Notes: generated by a model not told the origin, from the sequence alone. DNA of 56,701 nucleotides from F23-B02 sp963650165 (GCA_963650165.1 CAVJKX010000012.1:1-56701); one strand, 5' to 3'; shown: positions 23,331 to 31,145, counted from the stretch's first letter. Translations and numbers: made by a program.

Positions 23331-24209
23331 ATGAGTCGATCATCGCTGAATGTTCTGGGCTGCTACATACTCTGGGGACTGCTGCCGGTATTCTGGAAGC
23401 TGCTGGCAGACGTCAGCTCGGTCTATGTTCTTGCGCAGAGGATAGTTTTTTCATTCCTGTTCTGTCTTGCCGCCGTACTTGTCAAAAAGCACGGCAGAGA
23501 GCTGAAGAGAATAATCCGTGATCGGGCGCAGTGCCGCAGGTTTATCCTGTGCGGTCTGCTCATCTCCTCCAACTGGGGAGTTTATATCTATGCCGTTGCA
23601 ACAAACAGGATACTCGAATCGAGCCTTGCCTATTACATAAACCCGCTGTGCTCCGTTCTGATCGGTTCGATATGCTTCAGGGAAAAGCTGAGTGCGCTGC
23701 AATGGCTGAGCGCGGCGCTTGCTCTTATAGGCGTGAGCTACTCGGTCATAAACTACGGCTCCGTTCCGTACATTGCGATAGTCATAGCCGTGACCTTCGC
23801 GGTGTACAGCGCGATCAAGAAGAACGTGAGCGCCGACAGCGAGACATCCATGTGCATAGAAACTGCGGCCGTTCTGCCCGTCGCCATTGCATTCATCATC
23901 TATGCGCAGCTTTCCGGCTATACGACGTTTTCATCGCTCACGACGGCGCAGATGCTGCTGCTCGCCGCAACGGGGCCCGTCACCTCGATACCGCTCATGC
24001 TCTTTGCAAAGGGCATAAAAAATACGTCCATCGTCACCTCGGGCATACTCATGTACGTTAATCCGACGCTTCAGCTTCTTGTCGGCGTGTTCATCTATAA
24101 CGAAGCCTTCACGAAAACGAGTGCCGTGACCTTTGCATTTACCTGGGCCGCCGTAGCGCTTTTCGTATACGACAGCCTCAGACAGCACAAAAAAGGATTG
24201 CAGACCTGA
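23331..24209 (+). CDS. rarD: RarD-like EamA/DMT superfamily transporter
   Basis: This 292-residue protein has about ten membrane helices in two EamA repeats. The opening LGCYILWGLLPVFWKLL and the SSNWGVYIYAV segment are characteristic of RarD proteins, first annotated for chloramphenicol sensitivity in Pseudomonas. The transported compound is unknown. It starts six bases after glyA and is probably cotranscribed. Its last codons and stop lie inside the first copy of a 30-bp direct repeat (24191-24220), so its C-terminus may have been set by an insertion or duplication. Confidence 0.85.
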   Translation: MSRSSLNVLGCYILWGLLPVFWKLLADVSSVYVLAQRIVFSFLFCLAAVLVKKHGRELKRIIRDRAQCRRFILCGLLISSNWGVYIYAVATNRILESSLAYYINPLCSVLIGSICFREKLSALQWLSAALALIGVSYSVINYGSVPYIAIVIAVTFAVYSAIKKNVSADSETSMCIETAAVLPVAIAFIIYAQLSGYTTFSSLTTAQMLLLAATGPVTSIPLMLFAKGIKNTSIVTSGILMYVNPTLQLLVGVFIYNEAFTKTSAVTFAFTWAAVALFVYDSLRQHKKGLQT

Positions 24210-24473
24210 TCTGCAGTCCTCAGCGTGTCAAAAAAGTCAGTGACTTTTTTGCACGCTTCAAAAACGCCACATTTTTTGTGAAGCTTGCGCTTCACAAAAA
24301 ATCTCGCTTTGCTCGTCAAAACGCCTGATAAATCAGGCTTTTTTGATGGCTATAATCCAATTCGAGGCGGGTCTTGCCCCCTCGAGCTCCCCCGCTGCGC
24401 AGATATCTTCACGCAGAAGCATAGTTTTTTGATAGTCTGAAAAGGATTGCAGACCTGGTCTGCAATCCTTTTT
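24191..24473. repeat. Palindrome-rich intergenic element flanked by 30-bp direct repeats
   Basis: The flanking copies are at 24191-24220 and 24440-24469, beginning AAAAGGATTGCAGACCTG and differing at two positions. Between them lie three strong hairpins: one with GCGTG/CACGC ends near 24223-24257, one with 14-bp arms at 24271-24284 and 24289-24302, and a GCCTGAT/ATCAGGC terminator with a T tail at 24323-24344. There is no reading frame of note. It resembles a small non-coding repeat element placed between duplicated terminators. It separates rarD from the convergent deacetylase gene. Confidence 0.6.
24440..24473. terminator. Bidirectional terminator of the deacetylase operon
   Basis: AAAAGGATTGCAGACC pairs with GGTCTGCAATCCTTTTT. 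A runs on one side and T runs on the other allow termination in both directions. The same sequence, with an imperfect right arm, is the first direct-repeat copy at 24191-24220. Confidence 0.85.
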
Positions 24474-24488
24474 CTTTTCTATATATTC

Positions 24489-25232
24489 TTACATATACCA
24501 TGCGCGGCTGCCGTAGGGGCAGAAGCGGTATGCAAGGCCGGGGGCGAGCTTATCGCCGTTTCGGCACAGGAGCTCGTCTGCGCGCACGAACTCATAGCCC
24601 TGTTCGGTGAGCGTATCTATGGCGCGCAGCACCGCAGGAACGGTAGCATCCTTGGTGTCGTGCAGCAGGATTATATCGCCGTCGCGCGCATGCTCGAGAA
24701 ACCAGTTGTAGATATACTCCTCGTCGATACGCACCCAGTCGCGCGGTGAGGCGGACCACAGGACGGCGATGCTGTTTATCTTATTGAGCATCGCGCCGGT
24801 GTAGTAGCCGTAGGGCGGGCGCAGGAATTTGGGGTACTCCCCCGTTATGCTCTCGATGAGCCTGTTTGTACGGTCGATCTCATCCTGTATCTCGGCATCC
24901 GTGTGCTCGAAAAAGCTGATATGCGACCATGTATGGCAGCCGATGAGGTGCCCGTCGTCGTACATCTCCTTAACGAGTTCGGGTCTGCGCTCGACCTTGC
25001 TGCCCATAAGGAAAAAGCTCGCCTTGATCCCGCGCTCGCGCAGTCCTTCGAGAAGCTCGGCGGTATATTTTCCGGGGCCGTCGTCAAAGGTGAGGGCTAT
25101 CTGCTTTTTTGACTGCGAAACATGCTCGGCCGAGTAGGTTTTCGCATAGGGCGTGAGCAGGAAGCTCACCATGCCGAACACAAGTATGACGGCAATGATC
25201 CCCGCCGATGCACCCAAAAGGCGTTTTTTCAT
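24489..25232 (-). CDS. Polysaccharide deacetylase (NodB domain), membrane-anchored
   Basis: A 247-residue protein with one N-terminal membrane helix and a NodB homology domain. Catalytic motifs are TFDDGP (base Asp and metal Asp), HTWSH (metal His pair), RPPYGYYTG and LLHDT near the C-terminus. Such enzymes remove N-acetyl groups from peptidoglycan or other surface glycans, including spore cortex precursors. Its ATG overlaps the stop of the malic enzyme gene (ATGA), so it is the last gene of the fumarase operon, although functionally unrelated. The glycan substrate cannot be assigned. Confidence 0.9.
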   Translation of the reverse strand: MKKRLLGASAGIIAVILVFGMVSFLLTPYAKTYSAEHVSQSKKQIALTFDDGPGKYTAELLEGLRERGIKASFFLMGSKVERRPELVKEMYDDGHLIGCHTWSHISFFEHTDAEIQDEIDRTNRLIESITGEYPKFLRPPYGYYTGAMLNKINSIAVLWSASPRDWVRIDEEYIYNWFLEHARDGDIILLHDTKDATVPAVLRAIDTLTEQGYEFVRADELLCRNGDKLAPGLAYRFCPYGSRAWYM

Positions 25233-26401
25233 ATCCTCGCCGCGCCGCTTTTTATCGCGGCCTCCCTGACGGCTTTGGCGACCGTTTCGCCGACGCCATC
25301 GTCAAAGGCCTGCGGCAGGATATTATCGCAGCCGAGCTCCGAGTCGCTGACCATACCGGCAAGGGCATAGGCCGCGGCAAACTTCATCTCGTCGTTTATC
25401 TCCGAGGCGCGGGCATCCAGTGCGCCGCGGAATATTCCTGGGAAAGCCAGAACGTTGTTGATCTGGTTGGGATAGTCGCTGCGGCCGGTGCTGACGATCG
25501 CCGCTCCTGCGCGCTTTGCCTCGTCGGGGAATATCTCCGGCGTGGGGTTTGCGCAGGCGAAGACTATCGCGTCCTTTGCCATGGTCTGCACCATTTCGGA
25601 GGTGAGGACCCCCGGAGCGGACACGCCGATGAACACGTCCGCGCCCTTTATCACCTCGGCAAGACCACCCTTTTCGCAGGCGCGGTTCGTTATCTCCGCT
25701 ATCTCCTGCTTTGCCGGATTAAGGCCGGGGCGGTCTGCGTATATGGCTCCGCTGCGGTCGGTCATCACGACGTTCCCCGCACCGACGGATACAAGCAGCT
25801 TTATTATCGCAATGCCTGCCGCACCCGCGCCGGAGGTGACTATCTTCACATCCTCAAGGCGCTTGCCGACGACCTTGAGCGCATTTATGAGCCCTGCGAG
25901 CATGATGACCGCCGTTCCGTGCTGATCGTCGTGGAAAACGGGTATATCGCAGCGCTCCTTGAGCTTACGCTCTATCTCGAAGCAGCGCGGCGCGGAGATA
26001 TCCTCAAGGTTCACGCCGCCGAAGGAGCCCGCAAGCAGGGCGACGGTGTTCACGATCTCGTCAACGTCCTTGCTGCGTATGCACAGCGGGATGGCGTCAA
26101 CGCCGCCGAACTCCTTGAACAGCAGGCACTTGCCCTCCATTACCGGCATACCGGCCTCGGGGCCTATATCGCCCAGGCCGAGAACCGCCGTTCCGTCGGT
26201 GACGACGGCGACGGTGTTCCAGCGACGGGTCAGCTCGTAGCTCTTATTGACGTCCTTTTGTATCTCAAGGCAGGGCGCCGCGACGCCGGGCGTGTACGCA
26301 AGGCTCAGCGACTGACGGTCGTTTGCCTTCGTACGGGACGCAATTTCGATCTTGCCCTTGAGCTCATAGTGCATTTTCAGTGATTCTTTCGCGTAATCCA
26401 T
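25229..26401 (-). CDS. NAD(P)-dependent malic enzyme (short form)
   Basis: A 390-residue enzyme that oxidatively decarboxylates malate to pyruvate. Motifs include SLAYTPGVAAPCLEI, the substrate/metal region VFHDDQHGTA and the Rossmann loop VTSGAGAAGIA. Short bacterial malic enzymes of about 390 residues usually prefer NAD. The ATG at 26401 shares bases with the fumB stop (TAATG) and follows AGAGG; a longer open frame to 26539 would overlap fumB by 140 bases and is rejected. With fumAB it gives fumarate to malate to pyruvate. The downstream deacetylase overlaps its stop. Confidence 0.94.
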   Translation of the reverse strand: MDYAKESLKMHYELKGKIEIASRTKANDRQSLSLAYTPGVAAPCLEIQKDVNKSYELTRRWNTVAVVTDGTAVLGLGDIGPEAGMPVMEGKCLLFKEFGGVDAIPLCIRSKDVDEIVNTVALLAGSFGGVNLEDISAPRCFEIERKLKERCDIPVFHDDQHGTAVIMLAGLINALKVVGKRLEDVKIVTSGAGAAGIAIIKLLVSVGAGNVVMTDRSGAIYADRPGLNPAKQEIAEITNRACEKGGLAEVIKGADVFIGVSAPGVLTSEMVQTMAKDAIVFACANPTPEIFPDEAKRAGAAIVSTGRSDYPNQINNVLAFPGIFRGALDARASEINDEMKFAAAYALAGMVSDSELGCDNILPQAFDDGVGETVAKAVREAAIKSGAARI

Positions 26402-26961
26402 TATTTTTCTACCTCTTTCAAATACTGCTCTCTGCCGAGCCTGTACAAATCGTTTCCCTCGCTGTCGATGGCGACCGTCAGCGGCATATCCTTTACTTTG
26501 AGCCTGCGCACGGCCTCGCAGCCGAGATCCTCCCAGCATACGAGCGTCGATTCCTCCACCGAGGCCGCCATAAGCGCTCCCGCCCCGCCGATCGCCGCAA
26601 GATACACGGCTCCGTTTCTGACCATCGAGCGGATGACCTCGCCGCTGCGGTTGCCCTTGCCAATCATTATCTTCAGCCCCTCGTCGAGCAGGCGCGGCGA
26701 GTACGCGTCCATTCTGCCGGAGGTCGTGGGCCCTGCCGAGCCTATGCAGCAGCCCTCGTGCTCGGGGGTCGGGCCGACATAGTAGACGGCGCTGCCGTTT
26801 AAGTCAAACGGCGGCTTTTCGCCTCTGTCGAGGCATTCGCAGATGCGCTTGTGCGCCGCGTCACGCGCTGTGTACACCGTGCCGGACAGCAGCACACTGT
26901 CCCCCGCTCTGAGCTTTTTAAGCTCTGCGTCCGATGCCGGAACGTTTATTCTGTATTCCAT
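26401..26961 (-). CDS. Class I fumarate hydratase, beta (C-terminal) subunit
   Basis: This 186-residue protein matches the C-terminal half of [4Fe-4S] class I fumarases, made as two chains in many anaerobes. Typical elements are LSGTVYTARDAAHKR, YYVGPTPEHEGCCIGSAGPTTSGRMD and GKGNRSG. The ATG at 26961 is chosen after GAGGTG; the GTG at 26973 lies before that site. The N-terminal half is encoded immediately upstream, and malic enzyme follows with a TAATG overlap. L(+)-tartrate dehydratase has the same two-part design, but the malic enzyme neighbour favours fumarase. Confidence 0.9.
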   Translation of the reverse strand: MEYRINVPASDAELKKLRAGDSVLLSGTVYTARDAAHKRICECLDRGEKPPFDLNGSAVYYVGPTPEHEGCCIGSAGPTTSGRMDAYSPRLLDEGLKIMIGKGNRSGEVIRSMVRNGAVYLAAIGGAGALMAASVEESTLVCWEDLGCEAVRRLKVKDMPLTVAIDSEGNDLYRLGREQYLKEVEK

Positions 26962-26969
26962 TGCACACC

Positions 26970-27809
26970 TCACAGACTAGCGCTCGCACGGCGCGTTACA
27001 TGGCAGCTTATATTGACAGCGACCGGCAGGCCGGCAACATGCGTGGGCATGCTCTCTATCGCAACGGCCAGCGCCGTTGTCCTGCCTCCGAAGCCCTGCG
27101 GCCCTATGCCGAGGGCGTTTATCTTTTCAAGCAGCTCATTTTCGAGCGCGGCATAGTATTCGTCGGGATTGGGCTTATCCAGCGGGCGCAGCAGCGCATG
27201 CTTTGCAAGATACGCCGCCTTGTCAAAGCTGCCGCCGATGCCGACGCCGACGATTATAGGCGGGCAGGGGTTTGCTCCGGCCTTCTCGACCGTTTCGAGC
27301 ACGAAGCGCTTTACGCCCTCCACCCCGTCGGCGGGCTTGAGCATTTTCAGTGCGCTCATGTTTTCGCTGCCGAAGCCCTTGGGCATGACGGTGATGTGCA
27401 GCCGTTCGCCGCGCGTGAGCTCAACGCTCAGAAGTGCCGGTGTGTTGTCGCCGGTATTGACTCTGCGCAGCGGATCGCCCACGACGCTCTTGCGCAGGTA
27501 GCCCTCGCCGTAGCCGCGGCGGACGCCGTTGTTTACCGCCTCCGTGAGGTCGCCGTCGATGTGGACGTCCTGGCCGAGCTCAAGGAATACGCAGGCCATG
27601 CCCGTATCCTGGCACACGGGCAGCGTTTTTTCCGCCGCGATGCGCACATTATCGCCCAGAAGCGAGAGTATGCGCTTTGCTCCCGGATAGGTTTCGCTGC
27701 CCTCCGCGCACCGGAGGGCATCCGCAACGTCCGGCGGCAGGCGCAGGTTTGCCTCGATGCACAGCCGTGCAACGGTGTCTTCAATAAGCTTTGCGTCTAT
27801 ATTTTTCAT
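26970..27809 (-). CDS. Class I fumarate hydratase, alpha (N-terminal) subunit
   Basis: A 279-residue partner of the beta subunit, carrying the [4Fe-4S] ligands in LPVCQDTGMA, GANPCPPI and NISCHVTRR. The glycine-rich GVGIGGSFDKAAYLAK segment is family-typical. Together they hydrate fumarate to malate and are oxygen labile. The start is the ATG at 27809, seven to eight bases after TTGGAGA; a TTG start at 27821 would include the ribosome site. It is the first gene of fumA-fumB-malic enzyme-deacetylase, read from a promoter whose -35 lies inside an upstream terminator hairpin. Confidence 0.92.
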   Translation of the reverse strand: MKNIDAKLIEDTVARLCIEANLRLPPDVADALRCAEGSETYPGAKRILSLLGDNVRIAAEKTLPVCQDTGMACVFLELGQDVHIDGDLTEAVNNGVRRGYGEGYLRKSVVGDPLRRVNTGDNTPALLSVELTRGERLHITVMPKGFGSENMSALKMLKPADGVEGVKRFVLETVEKAGANPCPPIIVGVGIGGSFDKAAYLAKHALLRPLDKPNPDEYYAALENELLEKINALGIGPQGFGGRTTALAVAIESMPTHVAGLPVAVNISCHVTRRASASL

Positions 27810-27838
27810 TTCGGTCTCCAAATTTTTATTTCAGGGCA

Positions 27839-27867
27839 ATTATAAGCAAAAATAAAGCGGGAGTCAA
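27839..27867 (-). promoter_or_regulatory. Promoter of the fumarase-malic enzyme operon
   Basis: The -35 TTGACT (27862-27867) and -10 TATAAT (27839-27844) have a 17-bp spacer. The -35 box lies in the loop and descending arm of the terminator at 27848-27885. Confidence 0.75.
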
Positions 27868-27885
27868 CGACTCCCGCTTTATTTT
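27848..27885. terminator. Terminator upstream of fumA, overlapping its promoter
   Basis: AAATAAAGCGGGAGTC and GACTCCCGCTTTATTT are perfect arms around AAC. On the minus strand a TTTATTTTTG tail follows, so it ends transcripts arriving from the flavodoxin side. Confidence 0.9.
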
Positions 27886-27886
27886 C

Positions 27887-28179
27887 TCCGGCACCCTGAA
27901 CATTTTAACGGGCGGATTGCTCAATTCCTCCCGCCGCATGTTCCCGGTGCACTCTGTCCGGTTTCGCAGATGACGCTGCGGACAGTCTGCGTCAGTCCCC
28001 CCGCATCAATTCCGAAACAGGTCCTGCCAAGCGTATTGCGCCCCGATCACCGAACCGGGAAGCAGATACTCCGATGTGGGCTCCGGCGTATCACGTTCCG
28101 GCGAAAGCGCCGCAGATGCGCATGGCACTATCTCAATAAAAGGTCGGGCTCACGCCCTTCCCATAAATGAAATACGGTA
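27887..28179 (-). other. Gene-poor stretch with strong secondary structure; possible structured RNA
   Basis: About 290 bases lie between the flavodoxin stop and the fumA terminator. On the minus strand they contain a GGGC-GTGA-GCCC hairpin near 28143-28160, TGACGC/GCGTCA and CTGTTTCG/CGAAAC pairings near the middle, and a compound hairpin with GCACC/GGTGC ends at about 27894-27955, ending in the terminator at 27848-27885. No known RNA family signature (6S, SRP, RNase P, tmRNA, cobalamin) could be matched by eye. A GTG-started frame of 40 codons at 28006-28128 (minus) is present but lacks a ribosome site. The nature of this stretch is unresolved. Confidence 0.35.
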
Positions 28180-28683
28180 TCAGTGCTCTTTGCACCATTT
28201 GACGATATCGTCAACGCACCAGCAGGGCGGCTCGCCGACGCCGGTGGAAGCCATTTTGAAGGTCGCCTTCTGCGCATCGCTGAGCTCCGTTTTGCCCTCG
28301 AAGCGGGCGGCGATCTCCTTATTCTTTATCTTCATGATAAATCTGAAGTGCGGCGGCAGCTTGTTGATATCAAAGCCGCCCTGGCGCGTAAAGAGCGGAA
28401 CATCCGGGCTTATCGCGTTCTTCCTGCGGCCGACCTCCTCGCTCTTTGCGGAAACGGGGCTCATGCCGACCTGAACGACCGCGCCGATATCATACTTCTT
28501 TGCGGCCTTGTCATAGCCCATGATCTTGCCTGCAAACAGCCAGCCGACGAAAATTATCTTCGTGTCGGAGGGAACGTACTCCTTGCCGAGAGGGAATGCC
28601 GGAATGTGCAGGCGTGCCGAAAGGAGCTGCGCGTATCTCTTGCAGGAGCCTGTCGTTGATTTATAAACTATTGCGCTGAACAT
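28180..28683 (-). CDS. Flavodoxin-like domain protein
   Basis: A 167-residue protein with the flavodoxin FMN-phosphate loop near its start (VYKSTTGSCKRYAQLL) and a second strand-loop DTKIIFVGWLFAGKIMGYDKA. It is somewhat longer than minimal flavodoxins and lacks a clear acidic aromatic stacking loop, so it belongs to the broader flavodoxin-like group that includes protoporphyrinogen oxidase-type and uncharacterised anaerobic flavoproteins. It probably handles one- or two-electron transfer in the cytoplasm. It is monocistronic, with its own promoter and a weak downstream hairpin. Confidence 0.75.
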   Translation of the reverse strand: MFSAIVYKSTTGSCKRYAQLLSARLHIPAFPLGKEYVPSDTKIIFVGWLFAGKIMGYDKAAKKYDIGAVVQVGMSPVSAKSEEVGRRKNAISPDVPLFTRQGGFDINKLPPHFRFIMKIKNKEIAARFEGKTELSDAQKATFKMASTGVGEPPCWCVDDIVKWCKEH

Positions 28684-28714
28684 AAAACTATACCCCCTGT
28701 ATGTTTTTTATTTT

Positions 28715-28742
28715 AATATAGAATATCACAAGTACCTGTCAA
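28715..28742 (-). promoter_or_regulatory. Promoter of the flavodoxin-like gene
   Basis: A perfect -35 TTGACA (28737-28742) and -10 TATATT (28715-28720) with a 16-bp spacer. Confidence 0.7.
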
Positions 28743-28797
28743 ATTCAAGACCAATAAATGTACGATAATGCCAATTTGTCAAATTGACGGAGCGGCG

Positions 28798-29640
28798 CTA
28801 CTGCTGCTTGATCTTCCCCGGACTTACGCGGAATGCCTTTGTGAAGGCGCGGTGGAAAGCCGAGTAGTCGGAAAAGCCGCATTCGGCTGCTGCGGCCGAG
28901 GCGCTCATTCCCTCGCGTATGAGCCGCGCGGCGAGGACAAGGCGCTTCTGCCTTATGTAATTGTGCACCGTGCAGCCGGTCTGGGCCTTAAAAATGCGCA
29001 TGAAATGATAGCGGCTCAGATAGCACAGCGCGGCCATATCGTCAATGCTGAGCTCCTTTGTGAGGTTTTCGTTTATATACGACAGCGCCGGAGCTATTCT
29101 GCCGCCGTTATCGGACGCGTTTTCATGGCTGTTGTCGCTTATCATGATGCGGTTTATAAGAATAAGCAGCTCGACGAGCAGCGTTCCGCGCAGAAGCTGC
29201 GCGCCGAAGAGCTCATCCTCCCTCGCCTTTTCAAGACGCAGCAGCACATCCTTGAGCCGCTCCCTGCGTCCCTCATCCGGCCGCATGAGGCAGCAGCGCC
29301 GCTTTTCCGCCGCAATAAAGCAGTCCATAAGCCCTGCCTCGGGCGCTAAGCGCTCGATATACGCAGAGTCAAGATATATTATTATCCTCTCATACGGGAC
29401 CGAGAGGTCTATCGACGCCCTGTGTATCATATGGTGACGCACAAGGAGGACGTCCCAGGGCTCAAGCTTATAGCTCGTACCCTCGACCGTGTAGTCCACT
29501 TTTCCGGAGATAAGGATCACTATCTTGTCAAATTCATGGAAGTGGAAGTCCTTTTCCTGACCCGAGCTGTCCCTGAGATGGAAAAGGCGGAAGTTCTCGT
29601 TGAGATATCCGTCGCGCGCGTATTTATACCGTTCTGTCAT
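28798..29640 (-). CDS. AraC-family transcriptional regulator with cupin sensor domain
   Basis: A 280-residue regulator. Residues 20-90 form a cupin-like barrel (DFHFHEFDKIVILISGKVDYTV), the usual ligand-sensing domain. Residues 185-280 carry two helix-turn-helix motifs (LSIDDMAALCYLSRYHFMRIFK and SASAAAAECGFSDYSAFHRAFTKAF), typical of AraC/XylS proteins. It is divergent from a dicarboxylate/amino-acid symporter, and the shared intergenic region contains two similar direct repeats (29655-29673, 29690-29707) that could be its sites. Autoregulation and control of the transporter are plausible but inferred. Confidence 0.9.
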   Translation of the reverse strand: MTERYKYARDGYLNENFRLFHLRDSSGQEKDFHFHEFDKIVILISGKVDYTVEGTSYKLEPWDVLLVRHHMIHRASIDLSVPYERIIIYLDSAYIERLAPEAGLMDCFIAAEKRRCCLMRPDEGRRERLKDVLLRLEKAREDELFGAQLLRGTLLVELLILINRIMISDNSHENASDNGGRIAPALSYINENLTKELSIDDMAALCYLSRYHFMRIFKAQTGCTVHNYIRQKRLVLAARLIREGMSASAAAAECGFSDYSAFHRAFTKAFRVSPGKIKQQ

Positions 29641-29654
29641 CGCAATGCTCCAAA

Positions 29655-29707
29655 AATGTTTTCAAGCAAGATTATATAGCACTTTTTGCAATGTTTCAAG
29701 CACTATT
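29655..29707. promoter_or_regulatory. Direct repeats, candidate AraC-regulator binding sites
   Basis: AATGTTTTCAAGCAAGATT (29655-29673) and AATGTTTCAAGCACTATT (29690-29707) are direct copies with starts 35 bp apart. They flank the regulator's -10 box and cover its -35 box. Direct repeats spaced by a few helical turns are usual for AraC-type activators. Confidence 0.45.
29671..29699 (-). promoter_or_regulatory. Promoter of the AraC-type regulator
   Basis: The -35 TTGAAA (29694-29699) and -10 TATAAT (29671-29676) have a 17-bp spacer. Confidence 0.7.
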
Positions 29708-29712
29708 GTCAA

Positions 29713-29741
29713 TTTACTTTGCAAATACCGGCTAATATAAT
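29713..29741 (+). promoter_or_regulatory. Promoter of the dicarboxylate/amino-acid symporter
   Basis: The -35 TTTACT (29713-29718) is weak and the -10 TATAAT (29736-29741) is perfect, with a 17-bp spacer. A weak -35 is compatible with dependence on an activator. Confidence 0.6.
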
Positions 29742-29772
29742 CTACTAGAATAAATTTTAAAGGAGTTAAGTC

Positions 29773-31068
29773 ATGGCAAAGAAGACATCCTTCCTGAAGT
29801 CCTACGGATTTATAATCTTCATGCTGGCCGGCATCATAGGCGGCTGCGTGGTCGGAGCTCTCAACCCCGTTGTGAAAGACGCATCGGGCGAAGTGATATC
29901 CAAGGGCGCTACCGTTCTTGAGCCCATCGGAACGGTCTTTATAAACCTCATGTTCTGCGTCGTCGTTCCCATGGTTTTCTGCTCGATAGCATCGGCCATT
30001 GCGAACATGTCCAGCGCAAAGCGTGCAGGCAAGGTCATGGGCATCACCATCGGCACCTTCTTCGTCACCGCGGCGATAGCTGCCGTCATCATGTACATTA
30101 TCGTGCGCTGCGTACCCATCGTCACCGGCGACTACACCGTCGTTGAGGGCGAGGTCAGCTCCACGCTGAGCCTCACCGACATGATAATCAACTTCTTCAC
30201 CAAGCCCGACTTCGGCGAGCTGTGGAGCCGCAAGGCGATCCTGCCTCTGATCATCGCCGCCATTTTCTTCGGCTTCGGCATCCAGATGACCGGCGGCAAG
30301 GACAGCATGGTCGCAAAGTTCCTGGATAACCTCACAGCCGTTCTCATGAACGTTATCAAGATCATCACCTACTACGCGCCCATCGGCTTCTTCGGCTTCT
30401 TTGCCTATCTCGTTGCGACCTACGGTCCCGACCTCATCGGCGACTACAGCCGCACGCTGATCATCTACTACTCGCTGTGCTTTATCTACATGTTCATCTT
30501 CTTCCCGATCTACGCACGCTTCGGCGGCGGCAAGGGCGGCGCTAAGGTCATGTGGAAGCACCTGTTCCGCCCGGCGGCGGTATCCTTCGGCACCTGCTCC
30601 TCGGTAGCTACCATCCCCACGAACCTTGAGGTCTGCGAGGAGACCGGCGTTTCCAAGGAAGTCTCCAACATAGTCATCCCCCTCGGTGCAACGATGCACA
30701 TGGACGGCTCGGCAATGAGCGCCATTGTCAAGGTCGCATTCCTGTTCGGCATCTTCGGCATGGACTTCGGCACCGGTCAGGCAGTGCTGGCGATCATCGT
30801 CGCGGTATTCTCCTCCGTTGCAATGAGCGGCATCCCCGGCGGCGGCGGTACGGGTGAGCTCGTGCTGTGCACTCTGTTCTTCCCCGACCAGCTTGCGGTC
30901 GCATTCCCCATCGCGCTGGCTATCGGCAATCTCGTCGATCCTCCCGCAACGATGGTAAACGCGGCAGGCGACTACGTCGTGTCCTACATTGTCGAGCGCT
31001 TCGTCAACGGCAAGGATTGGCTCCAGAAGAAGCTCGCAAAGGATGCTGCAAAGGAAATCGAAGCATAA
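29773..31068 (+). CDS. Dicarboxylate/amino acid:cation symporter (DAACS, GltP/DctA family)
   Basis: A 431-residue transporter with eight predicted membrane helices and two re-entrant loops. The family core is visible: the serine-rich loop reads SFGTCSSVATIPTN, followed by VIPLGATMHMDGSAMSAIVKVAFLFG and SGIPGGGGTGE. A C-terminal domain contains NLVDPPATMVNAAGD. These proteins import glutamate, aspartate or C4-dicarboxylates with Na+ or H+. The start ATG at 29773 follows AAAGGAG. A divergent AraC regulator sits upstream, and fumarase and malic enzyme lie 2 kb away, so dicarboxylate use is a reasonable guess. Confidence 0.9.
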   Translation: MAKKTSFLKSYGFIIFMLAGIIGGCVVGALNPVVKDASGEVISKGATVLEPIGTVFINLMFCVVVPMVFCSIASAIANMSSAKRAGKVMGITIGTFFVTAAIAAVIMYIIVRCVPIVTGDYTVVEGEVSSTLSLTDMIINFFTKPDFGELWSRKAILPLIIAAIFFGFGIQMTGGKDSMVAKFLDNLTAVLMNVIKIITYYAPIGFFGFFAYLVATYGPDLIGDYSRTLIIYYSLCFIYMFIFFPIYARFGGGKGGAKVMWKHLFRPAAVSFGTCSSVATIPTNLEVCEETGVSKEVSNIVIPLGATMHMDGSAMSAIVKVAFLFGIFGMDFGTGQAVLAIIVAVFSSVAMSGIPGGGGTGELVLCTLFFPDQLAVAFPIALAIGNLVDPPATMVNAAGDYVVSYIVERFVNGKDWLQKKLAKDAAKEIEA

Positions 31069-31092
31069 CCGTCTCTCCTATATATGCGCAGA

Positions 31093-31134
31093 AAGCTCCC
31101 ATGCGGAAACGATCCGCATGGGAGCTTGTTTTTT
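31093..31134 (+). terminator. Terminator of the symporter gene
   Basis: AAGCTCCCATGCGGA (31093-31107) and TCCGCATGGGAGCTT (31113-31127) are perfect 15-bp arms with a five-base loop and a GTTTTTT tail. Confidence 0.92.
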
Positions 31135-31145
31135 GCATCCGGTTT

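Noticed and set aside
26401..26539. Long N-terminal extension of malic enzyme
   Set aside because: It would overlap fumB by about 140 bases, has no family match, and a good start with ribosome site exists at 26401.
27887..28179. Cobalamin riboswitch, SRP RNA, 6S RNA or RNase P RNA
   Set aside because: Short look-alikes (for example CAGGTCCTGCC and GGGAAGCAG) occur, but in the wrong order or without the conserved cores, and no regulated gene follows in the plus direction.
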